A stretch of DNA of 64,000 bases. It comes from Marinobacter shengliensis. Its GTDB lineage: Bacteria; Pseudomonadota; Gammaproteobacteria; Pseudomonadales; Oleiphilaceae. The position numbers and the translations under genes were made by a program. The notes below the pieces were generated by a model. The model did not search any database and had not been told where the DNA came from. It saw only the letters and a program-made list of their open reading frames with translations. Of this stretch, positions 16,400 to 24,614 are shown in pieces (position 1 is the first letter of the stretch; every line of letters begins with the position of its first letter). Where the stretch lies: the NCBI RefSeq assembly GCF_003007715.1, contig NZ_PXNO01000019.1, positions 124,001-188,000 of the forward strand, read 5' to 3'.

Positions 16400-17694
16400 T
16401 CGGTATGATTATGTTCGGCGTGGCCCTGATCATGCTGATGTTCGGTTTCCCCGTGGCCTTTACATTTGGTGGTGTGGCCCTGGTGTTCGGTATCTATGCC
16501 GAGGGCATGGATCTGTTTGCCTTCATGCCGTACCGCATCATGAGCGTGATGCAGAATACGGTTCTGATGGCGGTGCCCTTGTTCATTTTTATGGGGGTGG
16601 TGCTGCAACGCACCAAATTGGCTGAGCAACTGCTCACCTCCATGGGTCGCTTGTTTGGCGGCTTGCCGGGTGGTTTGGCCATTTCCACCATTCTTGTGGG
16701 CGCGCTGCTGGCCGCTTCGACCGGCGTGGTTGGCGCCAGCGTAGTGGCCATGGGCCTGATATCACTCCCGGTCATGCTTGCGCACAAATACGACAAACGG
16801 CTGGCAACCGGCACGATTTGCGCTTCTGGCACCCTGGGGCAGATAGTTCCCCCCTCCATCATTCTGATCATTCTAGGTGATGTACTGGGGCTGCCCGTTG
16901 GCGACCTGTTCAGGGCTGCCGTGGGACCTGGTGTGCTTCTTATCGGCCTGTACATTGTTTACATACTTATCCTTACCCGGTTAAAGCCGCAGACCGCACC
17001 TGCAATGCCCAAGGATGACGACAGCATTAGCCGGGGCAAAGAGATACGCGATGCCCTGCTGGCAATTATCCCTCCGCTTGCATTAATCATCGTGGTGCTT
17101 GGCTCCATCTTCACCGGCATTGCCACCCCCACTGAGTCTTCAGCCCTGGGCGGTATCGGCGCGGTGGTACTGGCGCTGATCTACCGACAGTTCTCGTTCA
17201 AGATGGTCTGGGATGCGGCAAAGGACACGGTCAGCGTGACCGCCATGGTCTTTGCCATTCTGATTGGGGCCACGGCATTCTCGATGGTGTTCAGTTACAC
17301 CGGTGGCGACTACCTGCTTGAAGAGTGGCTGCTGATGCTGCCGGGCGAGCAGTGGGGCTTCATCATTCTGGCCATGCTGGTCATCCTGATTCTCGGCTTC
17401 TTCATCGACTTCGTGGAGATTTCGTTCATCATCGTGCCCATCCTGGCGCCGGTGGCGGAAGCGCTGGGCATCAACATGCTGTGGTTTGCCATTCTGGTGG
17501 CCATGAACCTGCAAACCAGTTTCCTGACACCACCCTTCGGGTTCTCACTGTTCTACCTTAAAGGGGTGGCACCACCGAATGTCCGAACGATCGATATCTA
17601 CAAAGGCATTGTGCCATTCATACTGATCCAGATTCTGGTGCTGGCGCTGATCGTCATCTTCCCGGAATGGTTCGGCATGAGCTCCACCTACTGA
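16396..17694 (+). CDS. TRAP transporter large permease subunit DctM
   Basis: A 432-residue protein with about twelve hydrophobic helices. Family motifs are visible: AVPLFIFMGVVLQRTKLAEQ, STGVVGASVVAMGLISLPVM, GTLGQIVPPSIILIILGD and the C-terminal FVEISFIIVPILAPVAEALG with NLQTSFLTPPFGFSLFYLKG. This subunit is the sodium/substrate symporter core. Together with the TakP-like binding protein it should import an organic acid such as a 2-oxoacid or hydroxyacid. Confidence 0.92.
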   Translation: MIGMIMFGVALIMLMFGFPVAFTFGGVALVFGIYAEGMDLFAFMPYRIMSVMQNTVLMAVPLFIFMGVVLQRTKLAEQLLTSMGRLFGGLPGGLAISTILVGALLAASTGVVGASVVAMGLISLPVMLAHKYDKRLATGTICASGTLGQIVPPSIILIILGDVLGLPVGDLFRAAVGPGVLLIGLYIVYILILTRLKPQTAPAMPKDDDSISRGKEIRDALLAIIPPLALIIVVLGSIFTGIATPTESSALGGIGAVVLALIYRQFSFKMVWDAAKDTVSVTAMVFAILIGATAFSMVFSYTGGDYLLEEWLLMLPGEQWGFIILAMLVILILGFFIDFVEISFIIVPILAPVAEALGINMLWFAILVAMNLQTSFLTPPFGFSLFYLKGVAPPNVRTIDIYKGIVPFILIQILVLALIVIFPEWFGMSSTY

Positions 17695-17701
17695 GCTTTC
17701 A

Positions 17702-17745
17702 GGCAGGGTCGGGTATGCAACCCGCCCCTGCCTCCTGTCCTTTTT
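17702..17745 (+). terminator. Probable terminator after dctM
   Basis: A 13-base inverted repeat with one mismatch (ggcagggtcgggt / acccgcccctgcc) begins just after the dctM stop. The T-run (five T at 17741-17745) is 8 bases beyond the stem, so efficiency is uncertain. Confidence 0.5.
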
Positions 17746-17755
17746 GCCCCCAAAC

Positions 17756-17783
17756 CTGACAAACCCTGATCATTTTCTATACT
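17756..17783 (+). promoter_or_regulatory. Sigma70-like promoter for the cfa-flavoprotein pair
   Basis: ctgaca at 17756-17761 and tatact at 17778-17783, separated by 16 bases, about 75 bases before the methyltransferase start. Each box is one base off consensus. Prediction by eye only. Confidence 0.45.
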
Positions 17784-17856
17784 AAGTCAGAAACGCGACT
17801 CTCAGTGATGCATTCGGGAAAACGCCGGAGAATTAACGCGAAGGGAGAGAAGTTTC

Positions 17857-19170
17857 ATGGCACAGGGCACAGCTCCAAAGACGGACTATTCTGACAGCAA
17901 CACCAAAGCACATGTTCTTAGCCTGCCATTGGAAAACAGTCAGGCTGATCGCGAACCACACAGCTATGAACGCTGGCTGATCGCCAAGTTGATGCGAATG
18001 GCCGGCTCACCCGCCATACGCTTCCAGCTATGGAATGGCGAGGTCATCGAGCCAGAGCAAGGGCCCGCCCGCTTCACCCTGCACCTGAAGGATCACAAGG
18101 CACTCTACTCCCTCGTTGCCAACCCCAACCTCGCCTTCGGCGATCTGTACAGCGCTGGCCGCCTGGAGATCGATGGCGACCTGCCTGATCTGATGGAAAG
18201 CCTTTACCGATCAGTCCACGCCGCCCGACAGAAATGGCCAAAATGGCTGGATGCGCTTTGGAAGAATCACAACCCCAGAGCAACCGGCATTTCCGAGGCC
18301 AAGGAAAACATTCATCACCACTACGACCTGGGCAACGAGTTTTACCAGCTCTGGCTGGACAGCGCAGAAATGCAGTACACCTGTGCCTATTACGAACACC
18401 CCGGTAACACACTGGAGCAGGCACAACTGGCCAAGCTGGAGCACGTGTGCCGGAAGCTGCGCCTGAAGCCCGGCATGACGGTGGTGGAAGCCGGCTGTGG
18501 CTGGGGCGGCCTGGCCCGTTACATGGCCCGCAACTACGGCGTGAAAGTTCACTCCTACAACATATCCCGTGAGCAACTGGCATACGCCCAGGCCGAATCT
18601 GAACGCCAGGGGCTCGATGGTCTTATTACCTATGTGGAGGACGACTACCGCAACATCACCGGCCAGTATGACGCATTCGTCTCGGTTGGCATGCTGGAGC
18701 ACGTTGGCAAAGAAAACTATCGAGCCCTGTCGGAGCTGATCAAGCGCAGCCTGAAACCCAACGGCATAGCTCTGCTCCACAGCATCGGGCGCAACCGGCC
18801 CATGCTGATGAATGCCTGGATAGAGAAGCGGATCTTTCCCGGCGCCTACCCTCCCAGTATCGGCGAGTTTATGGAAATCTGTGAGCACGGCGACTTCTCG
18901 GTGCTGGATGTGGAGAACCTGCGGCTGCACTATGCCCAGACCCTGAGCCACTGGACGGAGCGCTTCGAGGCCAATGCCGAGCGCGTGACCGAGATGTACG
19001 ACGAACACTTCACCCGCGCCTGGCGGCTTTATCTGGCGGGCTCGATTGCGGCATTCCGGGCCGGGTCGCTGCAGCTGTTCCAGGTGGTGTTCACCCATGG
19101 TGATAACAATCAGTTGCCCCAGAGCCGGCAGGACCTGTATGCCTTCCCAGCAACACCGGAGGGCAGTTGA
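17857..19170 (+). CDS. Cyclopropane-fatty-acid-synthase family lipid methyltransferase
   Basis: A 437-residue protein of the Cfa family, which transfers a methylene or methyl group from S-adenosylmethionine onto unsaturated acyl chains in phospholipids. An N-terminal lipid-binding domain (to about 140) precedes the catalytic domain: NIHHHYDLGNEFYQLWL, EMQYTCAYYEHP, VVEAGCGWGGLARYMA (SAM site), GMLEHVGKENY and ALLHSIG. The E and H residues that hold bicarbonate in E. coli Cfa are present, but the place of E. coli Cys354 is serine (YLAGSIAAF). The overlapping flavoprotein gene suggests the product may be modified further rather than a plain cyclopropane. Confidence 0.85.
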   Translation: MAQGTAPKTDYSDSNTKAHVLSLPLENSQADREPHSYERWLIAKLMRMAGSPAIRFQLWNGEVIEPEQGPARFTLHLKDHKALYSLVANPNLAFGDLYSAGRLEIDGDLPDLMESLYRSVHAARQKWPKWLDALWKNHNPRATGISEAKENIHHHYDLGNEFYQLWLDSAEMQYTCAYYEHPGNTLEQAQLAKLEHVCRKLRLKPGMTVVEAGCGWGGLARYMARNYGVKVHSYNISREQLAYAQAESERQGLDGLITYVEDDYRNITGQYDAFVSVGMLEHVGKENYRALSELIKRSLKPNGIALLHSIGRNRPMLMNAWIEKRIFPGAYPPSIGEFMEICEHGDFSVLDVENLRLHYAQTLSHWTERFEANAERVTEMYDEHFTRAWRLYLAGSIAAFRAGSLQLFQVVFTHGDNNQLPQSRQDLYAFPATPEGS

Positions 19171-20294
19171 TGGAATACTACGACGCGATTATCGTAGGTG
19201 CCGGCCCCGCCGGTTCCACCCTGGCACGCAGTTTGGAGGAGGCCGGGAAGAATGTGCTGGTCATCGACAAAGCCGACTTCCCGCGTGATAAAACCTGCGC
19301 CGGCTGGGTAACGCCGGCCGTGATGGACAGCCTGGACATCGATCCGGACGATTACGGCCATGGCCGGACCCTGCAGCCCATTCGTCGTTTCCGCATCGGC
19401 ATGATGGACCAGCCTGCGGTGGAAAATGATCACCAGGGTATCGTCAGCTACGGCATCCGCCGTTGTGAGTTCGATGCCTTTCTGCTGAACCGTGCAACCT
19501 GTGCCAAACAACTGGGCACAACGGTCAAATCCATCGTGCGCAGCAACGGCAACTGGACCATCAACGAACAATGGCAGGCTCCGCTATTAGTCGGTGCCGG
19601 GGGACACTTCTGCCCGGTTGCCAAGCTGCTGGGCAATGGCCCCGGCAAACACGAAACGGTGGTGGCCGCCAAGGAAGTCGAATTCGAGATGACACCGGAA
19701 CAGGCCAGCACCTGCGAAGCCCGGGGGGATACCCCGGAGCTCTGGTTCTGCCGGGATCTCAAGGGTTATGCCTGGGTATTCCGCAAAGGTAATTTCCTGA
19801 ACATTGGCCTGGGGCGGGAAGACAACCACAGGCTAACGGATCACCTGGAAGCATTTGTGGATGATATGAAGCAGGAAGGGCGAATCCCTGCGGACATGCC
19901 AGGCCGGTTCAAGGGTCATGCCTATCTGTTGTACGCCCATGCCGATCGGCCACTGGTAGACGACGGCGTACTACTGATCGGAGATGCAGCGGGCCTGGCT
20001 TACACCCAGAGCGGTGAGGGTATCCGCCCTGCCATTGAATCTGCCTTGATGGCGGCCGACGTGATTCTTCACGCCCCCGACTTTTCTGCCGCCGCGCTAC
20101 AGCGCTACGGTGAGCGCATTGCAGAACGCTTTGGCAACCGTGCCAGTGAACCGGCAGCTGGCTGGGAACTACCGGAATGGCTGAAGCAGCCCCTCGCCAG
20201 CACATTGATGCGCTCGCACTGGTTTACCCGAAAGGTAGTGACCGAAAAATGGTTCCTGCACCAGGATGTGCCGCCACTTAAAGCCGTCGGCTGA
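19170..20294 (+). CDS. Geranylgeranyl-reductase-type FAD-dependent oxidoreductase
   Basis: A 374-residue flavoprotein with an N-terminal dinucleotide site DAIIVGAGPAGSTLARSLEE, VLVIDKADFPRDKTCAGWVT and the second FAD motif LLIGDAAGLAYTQSGEGIRPA. This wording belongs to the geranylgeranyl reductase/halogenase-like group, whose members reduce carbon-carbon double bonds in lipids or hydroxylate aromatic rings. Its ATG overlaps the stop of the Cfa-type gene and has GGAGG upstream, so the two enzymes are co-translated and probably act on the same lipid. The substrate is not known. Confidence 0.8.
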   Translation: MEYYDAIIVGAGPAGSTLARSLEEAGKNVLVIDKADFPRDKTCAGWVTPAVMDSLDIDPDDYGHGRTLQPIRRFRIGMMDQPAVENDHQGIVSYGIRRCEFDAFLLNRATCAKQLGTTVKSIVRSNGNWTINEQWQAPLLVGAGGHFCPVAKLLGNGPGKHETVVAAKEVEFEMTPEQASTCEARGDTPELWFCRDLKGYAWVFRKGNFLNIGLGREDNHRLTDHLEAFVDDMKQEGRIPADMPGRFKGHAYLLYAHADRPLVDDGVLLIGDAAGLAYTQSGEGIRPAIESALMAADVILHAPDFSAAALQRYGERIAERFGNRASEPAAGWELPEWLKQPLASTLMRSHWFTRKVVTEKWFLHQDVPPLKAVG

Positions 20295-20299
20295 AACGC

Positions 20300-20327
20300 A
20301 AAAAGCCGGGCCCTTGCGGGGCCCGGC
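20300..20327 (-). terminator. Intrinsic terminator of the porin gene
   Basis: Perfect 9-base stem (gccgggccc / gggcccggc) with a 5-base loop and five T on the minus strand, 26 bases after the porin stop. Confidence 0.85.
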
Positions 20328-20352
20328 GAAGTGACGCTACATGAAATGGGTA

Positions 20353-21345
20353 TTACATGGAGAAGTTGTGCTCGAAACCGATACCGAAAGTGGTGTCGTC
20401 TTTAGCACCCTTGTCCGCTTCAACATTGGCGTAGTAACCGAACACTTTGCTGCTCTTGCCAACCTTGTAGTCTGCGCCGACAGCCATCAGGGTCAGGTCG
20501 TCATCAGACGTATCCAGATCAGTCATACCGTACTGGGCTTTCAGCTTCCAGCGGTCCAGCTTGACGGCTGCACTGACGATGTAGGTGGTGTCTTCATAGT
20601 CCATGCCACCGATGGAATCGCTGTTCTCGGACTGCTGGAACAGGGCGCCGAGTTCAAAGTTCTGGATGTTGGCTTTGGCGGCGATGTGGAAGGCATCAAC
20701 CAGAGTTGAGCTGCCCAGGTCGTTCAGGGTAGTGCTCACTTCTGAGTCATAACCGATAGAAGCGTAGATAGAGCCGTTGTCGAATACCAGAGAGGAAGAG
20801 ATGCTGTCGGCAACGCCGTCACGATCAGTACCAGCGGCCTCACCCGGGATCAGTGCCAGGTTCACACTGAAGGCATCAGCCAGCTTCGGAGTGGTGTACT
20901 GAACGATGTTGTTGGCGCGAACGTCGCCACGAACGATCTTGTTGATATCACCTTCCAGGTCGCCGAACTGATCAATCTTGCCCTGGGACACCTTGAACGG
21001 GGTGTCGAATTTACCAGCTTTCAGAGTACCCAGCTGCTTGTGCTGGAAACCACCGAAGATATTACGCTGGCTGAAAGTCTGGCCACTGTTGTCGCCATCG
21101 TCTACGGCGATCTGGAATTCAGCCTGGTAGATCGCTTTCAGGTTCTCAACGTCAAGGTCCAGATCACCCTTGACACCGATGCGTGAAGAGTTGCTCTGCA
21201 GACGCCATGCGTCGTCGGTGCCATTATCAAAGTTTTCGTAAGAAACGTTCACTTTACCGTAAACAGTCGGGCCCTTGTCAGCCATCGCCACAGACGGCGC
21301 GACAACCATGGAACCGATAGCCAGTGCCAGCAATTGCTTTTTCAT
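20353..21345 (-). CDS. Gram-negative outer-membrane porin
   Basis: A 330-residue general porin: signal peptide MKKQLLALAIGSMVVAPSVAMA, then strand-rich sequence starting GPTVYGKVNVSYENF and ending TFGIGFEHNFSM, with loop motifs DLDVENLKAIYQAEFQI and RNIFGGFQHKQLGTLKAG that are standard for trimeric 16-strand porins of the OmpC/Porin_4 type. It is acidic, as in marine bacteria. ATG 21345 has GGAGAAG upstream; an ATG five codons earlier lacks a ribosome site. It stands alone with its own terminator and long AT-rich leader. Confidence 0.9.
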   Translation of the reverse strand: MKKQLLALAIGSMVVAPSVAMADKGPTVYGKVNVSYENFDNGTDDAWRLQSNSSRIGVKGDLDLDVENLKAIYQAEFQIAVDDGDNSGQTFSQRNIFGGFQHKQLGTLKAGKFDTPFKVSQGKIDQFGDLEGDINKIVRGDVRANNIVQYTTPKLADAFSVNLALIPGEAAGTDRDGVADSISSSLVFDNGSIYASIGYDSEVSTTLNDLGSSTLVDAFHIAAKANIQNFELGALFQQSENSDSIGGMDYEDTTYIVSAAVKLDRWKLKAQYGMTDLDTSDDDLTLMAVGADYKVGKSSKVFGYYANVEADKGAKDDTTFGIGFEHNFSM

Positions 21346-21483
21346 TACGTTCTTCTCCATCAGTGATCATTCTTGATCGGTGTTGAATTTCGTGATGTCA
21401 CTATGGCGATGGTTTATGAACGATTTGTTAACTATATATGTCAGTTGTGTGAAACCTGACTTTCAGCAAAGGGTTGCGATGCA

Positions 21484-21513
21484 CAAAGACAAACCCCGCC
21501 TCACGGCGGGGTT
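21484..21513 (-). terminator. Terminator of the choice-of-anchor I gene
   Basis: Nine-base stem aaccccgcc / ggcggggtt (21492-21513) with a 4-base loop; on the minus strand it is followed by a T-rich tail (ttgtctttg). The other side is also T-rich, so it may work both ways. Confidence 0.65.
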
Positions 21514-21537
21514 GTTTTAACAGACTGCTTTGGCGGA

Positions 21538-23439
21538 TTACTCGGCGTATTGCAGGACCACCTTATACACAGCAGTTGTGCCACTCACTTCATTACCGGT
21601 AAGCAAGAGCACGTCGCCATTTGGTGACTGGTTCGCGGGTATCACAGTGATGTCCTCAATCCCCAGGTCACCGGCGATAGCCAGGTTGGTTTCCGGGTCC
21701 AACACCCATTCCTCTCGGGTGTTGAGGTAGTCCACAATCGACGGCGACTGCGGATTGGTGATGTCAAACACCATGACACCACCCATACGTTCAAGACCGA
21801 GGAAGGCGAACGTGCGATCACCAAAGGTGGCCGCTGTTACCGCTTCCGGCTCTGGCCCCTTGTTATCCGAACGGTTCAGGAACGAATCACCGGCACTGTG
21901 GTTCGAGTTGAAGAACTCAGCACAGGGGATATCTCGCTGCGACCCGGCAAGGCAGGCATCACTGGCCAGATACTGCTCAACCATGTCGCCGGAATCCCAC
22001 ACCAGATCACCATCAGCCGACCAGATCGCCATGGAACGGCCACCAAATGCGTAAACCGCATCGTACATCAGGCGGTCACCATCCATGTCCTCAACACCGG
22101 CGGTGTTGAACATCACGGGGTCACCGTTTTCATCGGTGCGGTAGCCCATGGTCCAGGTCACCGTGAGGCGGCCCAACTGTTCATCTTCCCGGCAGCCGCC
22201 CGGCTCACCGGCACTGGCGCCGCAGTAGTCGAACACCTCAGGGTTCAGCAACGCCCCCTTGGCCAGATCGTAGAGCTGTGGCGGCATGTCATCGCCCAGG
22301 CGGCGCTCAAAACCGTTCCTGTGGAACAAGTGCTTGAATCGTATTTCCTCGACAAAGCCCTGATTGGCATCACCACCAAAGGCAGGGTCTTCCGAATCTT
22401 CAGGCCCCCAATAGGCTGGGTTATCCTCACCCCAGGCCCGGGCATCGCCCTCGTTGGCGGTCAGGATGTATGTCTCGCCGTTGCTGCTAAAGCTGGCGAT
22501 GGCATCCGGATGGTACATACCGAGAATCCCCGGCCAGGGTTTGATGTCGATGGCATCGTTACTATCGCTGGCATCCAGACCCTGACCTTCAGCACCATGA
22601 TCCTTGTAGCCCAGCGGCAGGATCTCAGTGATGGTGGCCGAGGCGATGTCCACTTTCGCGAGTGCGTTGTTCTCCTGCAACGCCACCCATGCAGTGGTGC
22701 TGTCGGCGTTCACTGTGATGTACTCCGGCTCCATATCCTGGGCGACACTGGCACCCGGACCGAATACCCGAACACCATCCGCCACCAGCTGCGCTCTCTG
22801 GCTATTGAAGGCGGTAAAATCTGCCGTTCTGACCTGCAGGTTGTCAGGGTCAGTCACATCAATGACTGAAACAGAGCCTTCCGGATCAATCTGGTAGTCG
22901 TCACTCGGTTCGCCCTCATTGGCGACCAAAAGGTATTTGCCATCAGGCGTGAACGTCAGCATATCCGGCTGAGCACCAACCTCTACAAAGCCGCGCAGGG
23001 ACAGCGTCGCAGCATCGTATATGGCAGCGAATCCCGGCTCTGTCTTCGGAGAAGACTCGATCGCGACGGCAACGAGTCCGTTCCGGACCGCGACACTGTT
23101 AACAACCGCATTATCAGCAATGTCACCAACCGTCAGGGTATCAATCAGCGTTGGTGTTGATGGGTCACTCATATCCAGCACGTTCAGCGATCCTTCCAGA
23201 GCGTTCACCACAAACGCTCTGCGGCTGGCAGAGTCAAACGCCGTTATCTCTGCGGCACTTTCACCAAATACACCAGAGCTATAGCGACCTACGAATTCGA
23301 GGGTCAGGCCGGTGACTGCAGGGGGTGCCTCTACTGGCGGCGTACTGTCGTTATCGGATGACAGGCAGCCGCTCAACAAGACAGCCGAGACACTGATAGC
23401 CAGCAGTGATGGTTTGAAAATGGTTTTTGGGTTTTGCAC
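21538..23439 (-). CDS. Choice-of-anchor I family beta-propeller lipoprotein
   Basis: A 633-residue lipoprotein: signal peptide with lipobox LLSGC, a linker (SSDNDSTPPVEAPPAV), then a propeller-like body with NSVAVRNGLVAVAIES, MLTFTPDGKYLLVANEGEPS and DPEGSVSVIDVTDPDNLQV, the signature of choice-of-anchor I proteins, often annotated as alkaline-phosphatase-like. Here the anchor is a lipid rather than a C-terminal sorting tag. GTG 23439 is preceded by AAAGGAG. The biochemical role is not known; calcium or phosphate ester binding is suggested for relatives. Confidence 0.82.
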   Translation of the reverse strand: MQNPKTIFKPSLLAISVSAVLLSGCLSSDNDSTPPVEAPPAVTGLTLEFVGRYSSGVFGESAAEITAFDSASRRAFVVNALEGSLNVLDMSDPSTPTLIDTLTVGDIADNAVVNSVAVRNGLVAVAIESSPKTEPGFAAIYDAATLSLRGFVEVGAQPDMLTFTPDGKYLLVANEGEPSDDYQIDPEGSVSVIDVTDPDNLQVRTADFTAFNSQRAQLVADGVRVFGPGASVAQDMEPEYITVNADSTTAWVALQENNALAKVDIASATITEILPLGYKDHGAEGQGLDASDSNDAIDIKPWPGILGMYHPDAIASFSSNGETYILTANEGDARAWGEDNPAYWGPEDSEDPAFGGDANQGFVEEIRFKHLFHRNGFERRLGDDMPPQLYDLAKGALLNPEVFDYCGASAGEPGGCREDEQLGRLTVTWTMGYRTDENGDPVMFNTAGVEDMDGDRLMYDAVYAFGGRSMAIWSADGDLVWDSGDMVEQYLASDACLAGSQRDIPCAEFFNSNHSAGDSFLNRSDNKGPEPEAVTAATFGDRTFAFLGLERMGGVMVFDITNPQSPSIVDYLNTREEWVLDPETNLAIAGDLGIEDITVIPANQSPNGDVLLLTGNEVSGTTAVYKVVLQYAE

Positions 23440-23554
23440 GGAACGCTCCTTTGCTTTGTTAGAAAACTAACTCGGTAGCAAAGAAACCTATTTCACCGCT
23501 GTTACAGGATCGGGAAGGAAATAAGACAGGACAATGACATATTAATGAAAGGCG

Positions 23555-23577
23555 CATGGCGGCCTGATGCCACCATG
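23555..23577 (-). terminator. Possible terminator downstream of dps
   Basis: Nine-base inverted repeat (catggcggc / gccaccatg, one wobble pair) with a 5-base loop, followed on the minus strand by a short broken T-run (cctttcatt). Weak. Confidence 0.4.
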
Positions 23578-23603
23578 TGCCCTTACAGACGTATTAAGAC
23601 AAT

Positions 23604-24077
23604 CTACTGACCAAGGTAACTCCGGTACATCCACACCGTTTTTTCCTGCTGGGAGATGTAATCACTCATCAGGGCAACGGTGCCTTCGTCTTGAGCCTCG
23701 CCGGCCAGATTCAGAAGATCACGCTGCTTGGCGATCAGTTTCCCGAAGCTCTCTACGATGTTGCCCACGGCTTCTTTGCCATCAGACACATCCTTGCGCT
23801 CAGGCACATCGGACTTCTCAATGTAGGTGCTGTAGGCGTGCGCCGGGCGGTGGCCCAGGGTCAGAACACGCTCGGCAATCTCATCAATCTTCAGCAACAG
23901 GTCGTCATACAGCTCTTCGAACTTGGCGTGCAGCTCAAAGAAATTGTCGCCCTTGATGTTCCAGTGATAGCCACGAACGTTCATGTAAAAAATCTGGTAG
24001 TTGGACAGCAACTCATTAAGCGAGTCTGCCAGTTTCTGGGTCTTTTCCGTGTCCAGACCAATAAAGTTCTTACCCAT
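23604..24077 (-). CDS. dps: Dps family DNA-protecting ferritin-like protein
   Basis: A 157-residue four-helix Dps/ferritin-like protein. IFYMNVRGYHWNIKGDNFFE carries the ferroxidase histidine, and LHAKFEELYDDLLLKIDEIAERV the partner acidic residues used across the subunit interface. Dps dodecamers oxidise iron with peroxide and shield DNA. The ATG at 24077 has AGGAGG six bases upstream; a longer in-frame start would add a basic 13-residue tail without a ribosome site. A strong promoter with an OxyR-like site lies upstream, so peroxide induction is expected. Confidence 0.92.
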   Translation of the reverse strand: MGKNFIGLDTEKTQKLADSLNELLSNYQIFYMNVRGYHWNIKGDNFFELHAKFEELYDDLLLKIDEIAERVLTLGHRPAHAYSTYIEKSDVPERKDVSDGKEAVGNIVESFGKLIAKQRDLLNLAGEAQDEGTVALMSDYISQQEKTVWMYRSYLGQ

Positions 24078-24179
24078 ATTGAACCTCCTGATTCGCGTTT
24101 TGGGTTTATCTGCCAACCACTCTACTCAGTCGTCGGCTATAGCTGAAGTTTAGTTCTTCAATACTTGCGATAGCATAAG

Positions 24180-24208
24180 ATTATATCAAAAACCAGAAAC
24201 CCATAGGC
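24180..24208 (-). promoter_or_regulatory. dps promoter with perfect -10 and poor -35
   Basis: On the minus strand a perfect tataat -10 occupies 24185-24180; 17 bases upstream the -35 position reads gcctat, a very poor match. Such promoters usually need an activator, and an OxyR-like site overlaps exactly this -35. Confidence 0.65.
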
Positions 24209-24239
24209 CGATGCTATCGACGATAATCACAAGATCTAT
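24203..24239. promoter_or_regulatory. OxyR-like binding site upstream of dps
   Basis: Plus-strand pattern atag-N7-ctat-N7-aatc-N7-ctat. Three of the four OxyR quarter-sites (atag, ctat, ctat) match the tetrameric OxyR consensus ATAG-N7-CTAT-N7-ATAG-N7-CTAT with exact spacing. It overlaps the dps -35 region, the normal place for OxyR activation. Confidence 0.6.
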
Positions 24240-24301
24240 TTGGAAATAATTCTCGTTTGGTCTTCAATACACCCATAGACCCTACGAAAACGGAGTTGAT
24301 C

Positions 24302-24568
24302 ATGAGCGCACTGAAACTGTTCGTTCACAACCACAGTGCCAACGGTGACCAGTCACTGTTAAAAACCATCACCTTTGCAATCACGCACTTCGTGGTGGCG
24401 TTCTCCGTAGCCTATCTGCTGACCGGCGACATTCTGATCGGCAGCCTGATCGCCATGGTTGAGCCGACCATCAACACCGTTGCCTACTTCTTCCATGAGA
24501 AGATATGGGCACGGTATCAGAGAAATGCAACCGCCAGGCCCTTGATCGTACGGCACAACACGCCCTGA
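24302..24568 (+). CDS. DUF2061 small membrane protein
   Basis: An 88-residue protein with two hydrophobic segments: TITFAITHFVVAFSVAYLLT, then ILIGSLIAMVEPTINTVAYF, ending FHEKIWARY. This is the DUF2061 signature, a small two-helix membrane family of unknown function. ATG 24302 has GGAG upstream and fits the family start. It diverges from dps and shares the OxyR-like intergenic region, so it may respond to peroxide too; that is inference from position only. Confidence 0.85.
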   Translation: MSALKLFVHNHSANGDQSLLKTITFAITHFVVAFSVAYLLTGDILIGSLIAMVEPTINTVAYFFHEKIWARYQRNATARPLIVRHNTP

Positions 24569-24614
24569 AACGGCTGATTCAGATCAATTACGGATATAAC
24601 AGAAGCGGGCCGGC

